Source: Paraspadella gotoi
Taxonomy: Eukaryota > Chaetognatha
DNA: 64,000 bases
Assembly: GCA_051294375.1 (NCBI GenBank)
Contig: CM119269.1
Span: 2,331,601 to 2,395,600, forward strand
Direction of reading: 5' to 3'
In this document: positions 44,661 through 50,661 of the stretch, piece after piece
How positions within the stretch are numbered: the first letter of the stretch is position 1
Layout: each line of letters begins with the position of its first letter
Made by a program: the position numbers and the translations under genes
The notes under the pieces: generated by a model
The model's database searches: none
Told to the model about the DNA's origin: nothing
Seen by the model: the letters and a program-made list of their open reading frames with translations, nothing else

Positions 44661-45970
44661 CCCAGAGCAACGACGTGGAAGAGGACGACGACGACGACGA
44701 GGGCGGATTCGGCTCCGCCCATCATTCGCGTCGACTTGAGGACGACTTCATCGCCGGAGGTGAGTTCATCGCCGGAGGTGAGTTCCTCCTATTTTCGCGT
44801 CGCGGTTCCCGAGGTCGCCGGATCGCGGTTCTGCGTCGTCGTCTTAATTCGTATTTATTTATTTAAACCTTTCATTTAAGGCTGATTTAATTTTAAAGAT
44901 TATTTTTTTTCGGTATGATAGGATAGAAATAGGAAAGATAAGGAAATGGGAAAGGGGAAAAAGGAAAAGGGGGAAAAAGGGAAAAGAGAGGAAGATAGGA
45001 AAATAGGAAAGAGAGGGAAATGGGAAAGGGGAAAAAGGAAAAGAGGGAAAAAGGGAAAAAGGGAAAAGAGAGGAAGATAGGAAAATAGGAAAGAGAGGGA
45101 AATGGGAAAGGGGAAAAAGGAAAAGGGGGAAAAAGGGAAAAGAGAGGAAGATAGGAAAATAGGAAAGAGAGGGAAAGGGGAAAGGGGAAAAAGGAAAAGG
45201 GGGAAAAGACACGAAGATAGGAAAGAAAGGAAAGAAATGGAAAAGGGAAAAGGGGGAAAGAGGAAAAGAGAAAAAGAGAGAAAGAAAAAAAAAAGAAAAG
45301 AGGTCAGAAGCACGATGTATAATTTGTAATTTGTAATTTGTAATAATTGTATGTAAAAGAGCGGCCAGGGCTCACTGAGTGACGGCGCGCTCTGATGGGC
45401 GGAGCCTCTTTTGGATATTTTTTTGTCCGAGGAAAATGGATTCGACAGGAAAGCGGATCATGAAAGATCGAGGGTCGAAAGGGGAGAGTCGAGCTTTGAC
45501 TGCGTAGAATCATGTACAACCGGTAAATTGTGCGCTGCGGGGTCGAGAGTAAAGGTTGTAGTGCACACGGGGAACACTCGCGAAAATTCTGACGAGACAG
45601 TCGAATAATTGTATTCATATATTTTACGAATGAGTTCATAAAGTTAAAATCTTAAATAAGCTAAATATGAGCGATTGTCTTTTATCGAGATGAACAAATT
45701 TTTTTAAGAATTGAAAGGAATTGAAATGAATATAAAAAAAAGTGGCGGATTTTTAATTTGATTTAATTTATCGATTCCGAAGTTGCAAATCTTCTTTGTA
45801 ATACGGAACTTGAAATTGAAAATCTTTTTTTTTCATCAGATCCTTCGACGATGCGGTTCGAGGGCGTCGGCGGCGGCGTCGGCGGCGGCGGCGCCAGAGG
45901 AATGACCGACGCTCAAAAAATCACCAAATGCCTCATGGAACTTGTTGAGACGGAAAGGCAATACGTTAAG
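11089..45970 (+). CDS. TIAM: TIAM/Still life-family RhoGEF (partial gene, nine exons)
   Basis: Rac-directed guanine nucleotide exchange factors of the TIAM/Sif family carry PHn-CC-Ex, RBD, PDZ, DH and PH modules and act at the plasma membrane. Nine exons chain in phase here: 11089-11198, 12115-12279, 12735-12824, 14756-14882, 38394-38483, 40076-40168, 43174-43253, 44666-44759 and 45840-45970. Seen directly are an RBD core (IRVSLPNRQ, VADVLHSICFKRHINAA), a PDZ domain split over three exons (LSIYVSDVTPGGLAQQKG, EGDEILSINGKPV, VFLTVRSAR) and the DH start (KITKCLMELVETERQYVK). PDZ and DH wording closely follow my memory of the TIAM1 family; no alignment was run. N-terminal modules, most of DH and the C-terminal PH are absent from the window or not detected. 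Intron 4 is 23.5 kb and crowded with repeats. Confidence 0.85.
12115..12279 (+). CDS. TIAM: TIAM-like exon: RBD helix region
   Basis: The acceptor is GCCTTCAG and the donor CTCAG|GTAGTT. There are 55 codons, phase 0 at both ends. It starts TTLISVAESARVADVLHSI and continues with CFKRHINAASHFLAFAR, the strand-helix-strand pattern of ubiquitin-fold RBDs. It ends in a glycine run encoded by a GGA repeat and a basic tail. Codons are GC-rich, unlike the flanks, as in all exons of this gene. Confidence 0.8.
12735..12824 (+). CDS. TIAM: TIAM-like exon: RBD to PDZ linker
   Basis: The acceptor is TTACCTTCAG and the donor ATGCAG|GTTGGT. There are thirty codons in phase 0 (VFDSIVICPKIVFRIELDR...). The ICPK-x-x-FRIEL wording fits the segment joining RBD and PDZ in TIAM proteins. 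The donor (GTTGGT) is weaker than the others. Confidence 0.65.
12847..12983. repeat. 70-bp tandem duplication
   Basis: Two adjacent copies, about 69 bp each, begin at TAGTCGTTCTGGC and end with CTAAGCTCTTATA. They differ at only a few bases and lie just after the preceding exon's donor, so this is a recent local duplication in an intron. Confidence 0.85.
13085..13325. other. GC-rich intronic island of unknown nature
   Basis: A compact GC-rich block in intron 3, open for 71 codons on the minus strand (13102-13317) and partly on the plus strand. No domain, signal or splice pair was recognised. It may be a fragment of a repeat family not otherwise represented here. Confidence 0.25.
13330..14755. 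other. Intron 3 remainder, no gene recognised
   Basis: Contains GTT and GTC trinucleotide runs (13645-13680, 13985-14010) and a GA-rich purine tract (14390-14480). Open frames here are products of these runs. Confidence 0.5.
14756..14882 (+). CDS. TIAM: TIAM-like exon: PDZ amino-terminal half
   Basis: The acceptor is TCTATTCAG and the donor AAAG|GTGAAG. It enters in phase 0 and leaves in phase 1 (127 nt). An acidic lead (VEAEVESLVADSG, DDLFEGE) is followed by LSIYVSDVTPGGLAQQK, which corresponds to the IYV-x-x-V-x-x-x-GLA-x-x-KG element of the TIAM1 PDZ domain. The split glycine codon is completed by the exon at 38394, 23.5 kb away. Confidence 0.85.
15095..16495. other. Intron 4 start, no gene recognised; AT palindrome at 15315-15343
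   Basis: An AT hairpin (TTAATATTATATATATAATA core) lies near 15316-15340. A GC-rich patch with G and C homopolymers lies at 16200-16400. No splice-supported coding block was found. Confidence 0.5.
16497..17172. mobile_element. Noncoding element of the GTCTGTCC-ended family, copy 1 (5' truncated)
   Basis: Starts within the phrase AACAAGTTTGAGCAAACAAT and ends in a degenerate GGACGGACGGACAGATAGAC tract (17105-17170). Internally a segment of about 140 bp beginning TTTTTCCATTTAAACTCATT is present twice (16810 and 16958). The same phrases recur at 35.8-36.6 kb and partly at 42.2 and 50.2 kb, so this is a dispersed non-autonomous element. No coding capacity. Confidence 0.7.
18741..19475. repeat. 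Nested inverted repeat within left palindrome arm
   Basis: The segment 18741-18826 (containing GATATAAGTCGGACAAGTTT) is the reverse complement of 19393-19475. A second nested pair sits at 19548-19590 and 19680-19722 (phrase ACAAATTCGTTGAAGAAACA) around an inner near-palindrome with CATGTTTCGACTCGAAACAT. The right arm repeats this arrangement in less perfect form. Confidence 0.75.
19776..19870. repeat. Two-copy direct repeat in left arm
   Basis: Two units beginning GTTGAAACTCTGCA and ending GCAAGTTTTT, about 52 bp apart. Related phrases (TTGACAATCTCGTTAAG) also occur alone at 17422, outside the palindrome. Confidence 0.75.
20184..20193. other. Assembly gap (10 N)
   Basis: Sits in the left arm exactly where the right arm has about 1.1 kb (21613-22740) without a left partner, so the real gap is probably near that size. 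Confidence 0.95.
20355..21295 (-). pseudogene. EamA/DMT-type multi-spanning transporter, frame-broken
   Basis: Read on the minus strand, four frames in succession carry one membrane protein: a start at 21295 (MLTEMVATLPLLMLMAST), a segment with LVVLAVASLVTAIPAVAHF (about 21216-21050), a segment with PAGDAVTLINLCIVWTSL and AAIAVALILFGAVLI (about 21031-20875), and a long C-terminal part with several hydrophobic helices ending ITYALAYFFLGQTPDWLGCL and reaching into the palindrome arm (20870-20355). The last motif and the helix spacing fit the second EamA repeat of drug/metabolite transporters (SLC35G-like). It lacks introns and is GC-rich against AT-rich arms. At least three frameshifts break it; they could be decay or sequencing indels. 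Substrate is unknown. Confidence 0.6.
21613..22060. mobile_element. MITE-related copy in right arm, split by a SINE
   Basis: From AAATATAACTCTTTTTAG (21614) to CTTTCACTACGGCCTTGTT (about 22045) the sequence follows the order of the 41.2-41.9 kb MITE, including the shared phrase TACTATGTATAAATATGG. The SINE at 21773 interrupts it, so the MITE came first. Confidence 0.55.
21773..21972 (+). mobile_element. tRNA-Gly-like SINE
   Basis: The head (21773-21844) folds as a tRNA. The acceptor arms GCGGCCA and TGGCCGC pair over 7 bp, the anticodon loop is CTCCCAA (CCC, glycine type), and the T arm is CCGGG-GTTCTAG-CCCGG, a B-box-like sequence. It lacks a plausible full D arm and is followed by a tRNA-unrelated body and an (AAT)n tail at 21957-21970, as in SINEs, so it is called a SINE rather than a functional tRNA gene. 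It is transcribed by Pol III in known families. Confidence 0.75.
22290..22400 (-). repeat. Possible tRNA-derived fragment
   Basis: The minus strand contains GGGTTCGATCC, a good B box, within sequence lacking a convincing acceptor stem. Likely a decayed SINE or part of the palindrome arm. Confidence 0.3.
24396..26110. other. No gene recognised; (CT)n at 25396-25437
   Basis: AT-rich sequence with A runs, a short CT tract at 25396-25437 and lysine-rich frames caused by GA/AA richness. No splice-supported block was found. Confidence 0.5.
26111..28830. other. 2.7 kb of featureless DNA, no gene recognised
   Basis: This interval has no long homopolymers, microsatellites or A/T runs, unlike nearly all surrounding DNA. 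Frames on both strands are short and unconvincing. No repeat copy was recognised elsewhere in the window. Confidence 0.5.
28831..28855. other. Assembly gap (25 N)
   Basis: 25 N characters directly next to a coding-like fragment. Confidence 1.
28856..28915 (-). CDS. Possible exon fragment truncated by the gap
   Basis: Sixty GC-rich bases between the N run and AT-rich DNA. On the minus strand they follow a reasonable acceptor (CACAATTTCTAAG) and read PLSIASLTVTIVKAAKIMA, hydrophobic with two lysines. No family recognised. The other strand is also open, so coding is only a suggestion. Confidence 0.25.
28965..29612. repeat. 23-bp minisatellite, blocks 1 and 2, with GA/CT hairpin between
   Basis: Tandem units like GATGCGATGATAACCAAATG fill 28965-29250 and 29405-29612. 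Between them, (GA)n at 29285-29343 and (CT)n at 29357-29404 flank AAAATCTTAAAAGAAGATTTT, forming one near-perfect hairpin of roughly 120 bp. Frames (YHRINHLVIIAS type) are the repeat read through. Confidence 0.85.
29650..31880. other. AT-rich intron DNA, no gene recognised
   Basis: Very AT-rich with frequent homopolymers. A GA tract lies at 30680-30735. From 31190 onward there is moderately GC-containing sequence (phrases CAATCCGGGCCGTATTT and GCGCGATCCGGGCC), partly echoed near 34890. No coding signature. Confidence 0.5.
31881..32262. repeat. GAAACGGAAC 10-bp satellite array
   Basis: About 38 units of a decamer, with rare single-base insertions and GAAT variants at the left edge. Because 10 is not a multiple of 3, every frame stays open, which gives long pseudo-ORFs on both strands (ETERNGTKRN on plus, SVSFRFVPFR on minus). 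Confidence 0.95.
32970..33240. repeat. Diverged tandem repeat, period about 115 bp
   Basis: Three successive blocks begin CTTGACCTCG, CTTGACCTCG and CTTGACCTAG (near 32977, 33091 and 33199). Each contains a GAGTAAAC or GGATAACC phrase, and the first two an internal TGACCTAAT phrase. The units differ strongly yet keep spacing. Confidence 0.6.
33266..33765. repeat. (CT)n plus 23-bp minisatellite, block 3 (opposite orientation)
   Basis: A CT run (33266-33313), then the phrase CATACACGCATTTG and units like TCATTTGGTTATCATCGCAT. This is the reverse complement of the arrangement at 29.2-29.4 kb, so the interval 29.4-33.3 kb is bracketed by an inverted pair. Confidence 0.8.
33800..35700. other. AT-rich intron DNA, no gene recognised
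   Basis: No exon or element with coding capacity. Apart from the hairpin described separately, only a (GAC)n run at 35343-35366 stands out. Confidence 0.5.
35389..35425. other. Strong isolated hairpin
   Basis: TATCGAGCCT pairs with AGGCTCGATA and ACCGGC pairs with GCCGGT, separated by a GA bulge and a TTC loop, giving 16 base pairs. It is not in a bacterial context, so it is not called a terminator. It may be the end of a small element. Confidence 0.6.
35715..36577. mobile_element. Noncoding element of the GTCTGTCC-ended family, copy 2 (fullest)
   Basis: The left end is GTCGGTCGGTCCGTCGGTCG and the right end is GGACAGACGGACGGACAGAC, so the termini are inverted simple repeats. Inside are CCCACTTACGTTAAAAATG, GAGCAAACAATGTCGGATCT, short ACTTGCATCATTTTTT repeats (35990-36190) and two copies of the TTTCCATTTAAACTCATT segment. 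No open frame of significance. Confidence 0.7.
37085..38097. repeat. CGACTCGTCAAC minisatellite with (TTA)n
   Basis: Five units at 37085-37470 and two at 37940-38097, each with CGACTCGTCAACACAACAGC, a C run and a (TTA)n or (ATT)n tail of variable length up to about 100 bp. Unique sequence at 37480-37935 separates the blocks. Confidence 0.85.
37855..37935. other. GC-rich coding-like patch
   Basis: An abrupt GC-rich stretch between minisatellite blocks. The plus strand reads MSSAGDSADVELLFRAG..., and the minus strand is also open. No family or good splice pair was recognised. Confidence 0.25.
38394..38483 (+). CDS. TIAM: TIAM-like exon: PDZ middle
   Basis: The acceptor is TTCTCCGAATCAG and the donor CAAG|GTAAGG, phase 1 to phase 1. 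After the shared glycine codon it reads IVEGDEILSINGKPV and then ELDMTYVESLLGQ. G-x-x-x-GDEIL-x-ING is the hallmark of the PDZ beta-D/beta-E region, and the order matches the preceding exon perfectly in phase. Confidence 0.9.
38870..39155. repeat. Two adjoining pyrimidine minisatellites
   Basis: Five units of TTGTTTCGTCCTTGCTTTCTG (about 21 bp), then about ten units of CTTTCTCTCCGCTTTCTTCC type (22 bp). All six frames are open because of composition. Confidence 0.85.
39366..39624. repeat. (GGTC)n microsatellite
   Basis: About 255 bp of GGTC units with scattered single-base slips. The same GGTC/GTCC phrases form the termini of the elements at 35.7 and 42.2 kb. Confidence 0.9.
39780..39960. 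repeat. Short diverged tandem (GATTACA-TCCGGG type)
   Basis: Three imperfect units of about 55 bp containing GGCGATTACATCCGGG-like phrases and AACTGACTCA. No coding. Confidence 0.5.
40007..40050 (+). repeat. (CT)n tract at a TIAM-like 3' splice site
   Basis: Interrupted once by CTAT. It leads through TTTCTTTCTCTTTGTCTCAG into the exon at 40076. Confidence 0.9.
40076..40168 (+). CDS. TIAM: TIAM-like exon: PDZ end
   Basis: The acceptor is TTTGTCTCAG and the donor ATGG|GTAAGT, phase 1 to phase 1. It reads ASVFLTVRSARSEPPSMA and on to VEQDMMDSSM. VFLTVRS is the last strand of the PDZ fold, after which the linker towards DH begins. Confidence 0.85.
40551..40611. repeat. (TTTA)n microsatellite
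   Basis: About fifteen TTTA units. The surroundings (40320-40790) are T-rich without coding signs. Confidence 0.9.
41240..41853. mobile_element. 614-bp MITE with terminal inverted repeats and TATACA duplication
   Basis: Terminal inverted repeats CTAAGGCGTAGT at both ends (imperfect identity continues inward) are flanked by TATACA at 41234-41239 and 41854-41859. The interior is AT-rich with a large imperfect palindrome around AACTCTTTTTGAAAAATTCC and its complement. No coding capacity, as expected for a non-autonomous DNA element. Related sequences form the inner arms of the giant palindrome. Confidence 0.75.
42158..42250. mobile_element. GTCTGTCC-ended family, left-end fragment (copy 3)
   Basis: Shares the GTCTGTCCGTCGGTCTGTCC start and the CCCACTTACGTTAAAAATG phrase with the copy at 35715, then stops. 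Confidence 0.6.
42570..42668. repeat. (CAAAA)n A-rich repeat
   Basis: Degenerate CAAAA units. The Lys/Phe-rich frames are artefacts. Confidence 0.8.
43174..43253 (+). CDS. TIAM: TIAM-like exon: basic linker with NAGNAG acceptor
   Basis: Two acceptors lie in tandem (CGCAGCAG). Using the second gives start 43174, using the first gives 43171 and adds one alanine. Both keep the frame. The donor is CTCGAG|GTAAGT. It reads IDLTPTKEESIRRRRSTRG and then SSLDSLE, a Ser/Arg linker between PDZ and DH that looks like a kinase-substrate region. Confidence 0.75.
44050..44660 (+). repeat. 42-bp pyrimidine minisatellite and (CT)n running into a 3' splice site
   Basis: Units like CTCATTACCTCTCTCTTTTT repeat about a dozen times (44050-44600), then (CT)n at 44615-44658 and the acceptor CCCCCCAG. 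The 299-codon frame through it is compositional. Confidence 0.85.
44666..44777 (+). CDS. TIAM: TIAM-like exon: acidic linker with duplicated splice donor
   Basis: The acceptor is CCCCCCAG, phase 0. It reads SNDVEEDDDDDEGGFGSA and then HHSRRLEDDFIAGG. The 18-bp word TTCATCGCCGGAGGTGAG occurs twice in tandem, so there are two identical donors at 44759|44760 and 44777|44778. Both leave phase 1, matching the next exon. The longer form adds six residues (GEFIAG). Confidence 0.75.
44935..45290. repeat. Purine minisatellite, period about 75 bp
   Basis: About four to five copies of a GGGAAATGGGAAAGGGGAAA-containing unit. It is purine-rich on the plus strand, so it is not a polypyrimidine tract for plus-strand splicing. 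Confidence 0.8.
45840..45970 (+). CDS. TIAM: TIAM-like exon: start of DH (RhoGEF) domain
   Basis: The acceptor is TTTTTTTTCATCAG and the donor GTTAAG|GTAAGT, phase 1 to phase 0. A glycine-rich lead (VGGGVGGGGARG) precedes MTDAQKITKCLMELVETERQ, then YVK. M-T-D/E-A-x-K and ELV/LETERxYVK form the first helix (CR1) of TIAM-type DH domains, which bind Rac and promote GDP release. The rest of DH should follow in phase 0 but was not found before the window end. Confidence 0.88.
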
Positions 45971-46696
45971 GTAAGTCATTTCAAACTCATCTTTTCTATC
46001 GCTGATATCTCTATTGCGGAACACGACTTTTTTTTTATCATACTTTATGCGAGTTGGTTTTTTTTTAAATTAAAGACAACGATTTTTCGATTGTGTTTTT
46101 TTCTTATATGTGCATCTCAAACATATTTAACAGGTACTAATTTTGTCTCTACACCAAATTTGAACGATTTTTTACGATTTAGGTGTCTTTATCGATGTAG
46201 AGTAAGTAACAAACTTTTTTTTTCTGTCTCGAATCTTTTTTAATTTTTGATTAGACAGTTATCAAACATTATCTTCGACACCGACTACTTTAGTTAAGTT
46301 AAATCCTCGATTCTCACTTGGTGGCAGCGATCATCAATCCTTACCAATCTGCTTCAGCTGAAAATAGTAAATAAACCTGAAGTCGCCTAAATATTATCAT
46401 CTTGTCATGTCTCGTCTTGCCACGCTCTTGTCATCAACGGTCTATTCTTACAGTCGCTCATATCAAGCCAGCCGCTCCGCTACAGCGATCCCGAACGCCT
46501 CTCATCGCCTCCTATCGCCTCCGCCCTTCGCCTCCGCCTCCGTTGCCTCGAATAAAAACCCATAAAAGGTTTTATTTCGCGGATAACAATCGACTTTTTT
46601 TTTAAGGTTTTGTTTTGTTTCTATTTTGGTTTTTGTTTTTGTCGATCCAATCGACGTTTCTCTCTGAGCTCCTCCTTTCCGTCTCCGCTGTCCGAT

Positions 46697-46778
<82 letters not shown>

Positions 46779-46802
46779 ACAGAGAGATTGAGAGAGAGAG
46801 AG
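46697..46802. repeat. (GA)n microsatellite
   Basis: GA units with a few slips. On the minus strand it ends at an acceptor-like CGGACAG (46690) followed by a short open block, but no gene could be built from it. Confidence 0.85.
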
Positions 46803-48240
46803 TTAGAAAAAAAAACCTTTTCTTTGCCTTTTGTCAACGACATTCAGAGCGGCGAGGCACCCAGTCGCTCACCCCGTGACTCAAGTAACTCGCTAACCAA
46901 CCCACTAACTTACCGTCTCGATCAACAGCTCGATTTTTCACTCCCCTCCACTTTCACCATCGCAAACTCATCACTTTTTCACTCTCCCTTTCGCTCACAA
47001 CCGATGCATCCTTTTTTTCATCATTTTTTGGAAAATCTTGATCGGGCAATGTTCGCTCTATTTCCCTTACAACGGCCACTTTCCTCTCTTTCCTCTCTTT
47101 CCCTCCTCTCTCCTCACGATCGGAACATTATCCAGTACCCACCCTCCTTTTTTTTTTCCCGGCATTGATTTTGCCCGCAAACGTGGAAAGACATTTATTG
47201 CGCGCGATAAAAAAAAAAAGGCACATAAACGCGGCGAGAAAAAAAAAGACAATATTTTTCTTTTGATGTAATCCGAATATCTTTTTTTTTTTTCGCCAAC
47301 CGCGTTTGCAACTTTTCCCCTCGTCGACGCTGAACCGATAGCGCGACCGGGATAAGGCGAGATGTGAAACGCTTTTGTTTATCGTGAAAGATTTTCACGG
47401 AGTCCTCGGTAGTCGATGCTTTTTTTTAAAAAGCCTCCTTTCTTAATAGATAACTAATATCTCTACTGATTAACTGCTGGGTAAAATTTTGTCAAAATTA
47501 CCGCGGTAAAGAAAATATTTTTTTTAAATACATAATATTGGTCATTTTTGTGAGTGATCGTTTTGATTATTCTTCGTGTCCTTCAATGATTGCATAACAA
47601 AATCTTATTAGTAAAACATGTTTTGTGACAAATAAAATGAGTTGACTAGTAATAAAATAAAATAAATAAAATATCCCCTTTTATTTCTTGTTAATATTTA
47701 CCCAGTAATAAAAATCTTTTCATCGAAAATTGGGGTCCTAAATCAAAACGCAAAAAAAGACCCGGGGTCTTTGTTTTTTTATTGCGACGTGTCTGACCTG
47801 TTATCGCAGTTGTCCTCTCTGGAGATTTCTTTGTTTTACAGTCACTGTAAAAAAAAATGGTTCTTTGTTACCTTGTTTCTTTAACTTTCTTTCTTTTTGT
47901 TGTTCTTTTTTTTCCCCCTTTTTTCTTTTTAAAATTTTTTATATTCTTCCTCGTTTCCTTCTTACGTATTGTTACTTTTTCTCCTCTTCTCTCTATCCCA
48001 AGTACGAACCCCCAACCTTCATCATCCCTCGTCCATCCTTTCCTCGTTGTCCACTTCACAACCCCAATTACACCCCCCCCCTCACTCGCTCCCCCCTTTT
48101 TATGACTTTCTACTAAAGCGAACTAACGACTGTTTTATGCAAGAAACTTTTTAGTCGAGAGAAGATCGCGATTCTTCACACGAAGAAACTGTCGCCCTTT
48201 CGTAGCTTTTAAAGCGAGCCCGCTGTATGCAAAAATATGC

Positions 48241-48357
48241 AGCCGGATGCAGCGATTTTCTGTCGCCGGATGCAGTGATTACTGTCGCCGGATGCAGCGA
48301 TTTACTGTCGCCGGATGCAGCGATTTTCTGTCGCCGGATGCAGTGATTACTGTCGCC
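48241..48357. repeat. 23-bp tandem repeat, five copies
   Basis: Units CAGCGATTTTCTGTCGCCGG and the variant CAGTGATTACTGTCGCCGG appear in mixed order, five in all. Contiguous, with no spacers. Confidence 0.85.
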
Positions 48358-48721
48358 CTCGCCTCCCTGGAAAAAAAAATGGTATCGTCGGCGGAGAAGA
48401 GTTGCTGTCCTCGTGATTGTGACGGTGTGACATCAGGCGTCGGTGAACGGAAAGGCAGACGATTAACCTTGGAGTAATGGTTAATGATATTAAAACGACG
48501 TGGGCCTTTTATAGGAAAGCTTCCGAATAACGAAAACATTTTTGATTCCTCGCTGCGATACGAAGGCTCTCCTGCGGCCCTTTGGATTGCTTGCCGCAAC
48601 CAAGCGCCCTGGTCGGCTTGCTGCCACTGTGGCGGTGGAGCGAAGAATACTAATGAAAACGGGCCTCGGAGCTTTTTGCATGAGAATTACCGACGACGGA
48701 AAAATGGAGAAAGCAGTAATC

Positions 48722-48761
<40 letters not shown>

Positions 48762-49493
48762 AAGTTGCAGTTTATTTTCACTCAGTTCGCGCGGAATGTT
48801 TCACTCGTTTTGTTGGAATCGTCGATCGTGAGATCGTTAGTCGAGTCGATGAGGAGGTGATGGGATTTCTCACGATTCACGCCGACATTCACGGGTTTCC
48901 TCACCCCGTGAATTACCCCCACCCCCCTTAACACCAATCTATTTTAATTTACTTTAATTTCTTTTATATTTATTCCTTTATTTAATTTTTATTGTCAAGA
49001 TCGTTAGCTCAATGGAAAATAGAAAAATTATGAAGCAATTGATCGTAAAAGGGAATGAGAATAAATTGAGAGCCAAAGAGAAAGGGAGTGAAAGAGAAAG
49101 GGAGAGAAAGAGAAAGAGAAAGAGAAATGGAAAGGAGGAATCCCTGTCGGAACGAACCATAAGAGAAGGAATCTTGATTTCGCTGATGCCTCATAAAAAA
49201 AACCCATAAAAAGCCTTTTATTGTCCCGAGATGGTTTGTTTACTACTTCGCGCGGTTATCTTTATTCTTCTTCGGTTGTCGTACGCCCGGCTGATCCTCG
49301 TGTCCGACATTTCGTTTGTACGTGGCGACGCAAGTGGACACGCCCACCGTCAACAACCTGGTACTGCCGTTTGTTTTCGTTTTGATGTATTTGGATCCAG
49401 GCGCCGTTATGACGTCTGGCCCTGCTGAAGATCGAAACTATTTTTCTATTTTCCGCTGGCAATGTATTAATTTTTATGTTATTACCTTTTCTT

Positions 49494-49546
<53 letters not shown>

Positions 49547-49834
49547 CTCTCACTCATTCTCCCCTCTATCTCTTTCTTCCCTTTGAGAAAGAGGAACACC
49601 ACTGTTTCATCTTGAGATTGTTATCCCATAATCTTCTCGAACGAATTGCATCGCAATAAAAAAGCGATCTTAAAACGATTCTAGTCTTTGATGTGTTTAT
49701 CCGAATCCTATGATTACGACACGGTTGCTAGGAGACGGGAAGATACAACATCTGTTGTTGTTGTTGTTGCCATAGGAAATAATGTATTTTCCAACTTTCC
49801 AATAACATCTTTACGTACTCATGTTTTCATTTTT

Positions 49835-49954
<120 letters not shown>

Positions 49955-50029
49955 TCCCTCTCTTTCCCATTCATCACAACAACAACGACAAGAAAGCCGA
50001 CAAAGACAACGACGACATTTCCGGTCCAG

Positions 50030-50104
50030 AGATCGTCGCGCCAGTCAACGCCCATCGGAGGGGATTTGACGTCCCCGGATGAGAGAATAACGGATAAGAG
50101 AAAA
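50030..50104 (+). CDS. Possible plus-strand exon of unknown gene
   Basis: The acceptor is CATTTCCGGTCCAG and the donor AAA|GTATGT. There are twenty-five codons in phase 0 ([25 protein letters not shown]). It fits no DH motif, so it is not assigned to the TIAM-like gene, although the phases would permit it as an alternative exon. It may also simply end at the stop nine bases beyond the donor. Confidence 0.3.
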
Positions 50105-50185
50105 GTATGTAAATGAGGTGTCGATGTGAGAGAACGGACTTTAATACGAACGATGTAATTTATTTAGAAAACGAATTTTATTTTA

Positions 50186-50412
50186 ACAAGTTTGAGCAAA
50201 CGACTTCGTATTTGCCCACTGTCTACGATAATTGAGCAATCCGGTTAATCAGATCATGAGTGCTCCTGTATTTATGTATTATTCGTATTTTTCCTCGAGG
50301 TATTTTTAAGCCTTTGGTAGACTTATTTGAACTAACCCTTTTGTTTTTGCAAAAAATAATTAATTTATTTTTATTTGAGCAATGGTAGCGGACCGACCGA
50401 CCGACGGACAGA
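50186..50412. mobile_element. GTCTGTCC-ended family, fragment (copy 4)
   Basis: Contains AACAAGTTTGAGCAAACGAC at the left and ACCGACCGACCGACGGACAG at the right, with a shortened middle. Confidence 0.5.
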
Positions 50413-50619
50413 CACTAAAAGTGAAAAAAAAATCTTTTTAAGCTGACTCGGCGAAAAACGAAATTTTTTGGTTCCAATAGACAAAAGTTTGGTCTTTTAC
50501 AATTAAAAAAAAAAATTGAAACAAAGAATAAAAATAGTCGAACGCACATAAATGACATTGGGACTTATTATTTATTACGATTTATAGAGTTGTTTATTTT
50601 GTTCGAGTCTTTTCTGCAG

Positions 50620-50661
50620 TCACGAGCTTTTGATCGCGCGGATGGCGCCCTCGTAGATCTC
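50620..50661 (-). CDS. Candidate final exon of the minus-strand gene
   Basis: The acceptor CTCTCTCCAACAG is preceded by a long CT tract (the GA tract 50667-50719 on the plus strand). It reads [13 protein letters not shown] then TGA, with AATAAA shortly after. GC-rich compared with flanks. Confidence 0.45.
   Translation of the reverse strand, partial: EIYEGAIRAIKSS

Noticed and set aside
43967-44879. Frames of 278 to 299 codons rich in Ser, Leu and Phe
   Set aside because: They follow the pyrimidine minisatellite. Only the final exon at 44666 is supported by splice sites and domain context.
50030-50104. Next TIAM-like exon after 45970
   Set aside because: The phase fits, but the peptide does not continue a DH domain; it is kept only as a possible exon of an unknown gene.
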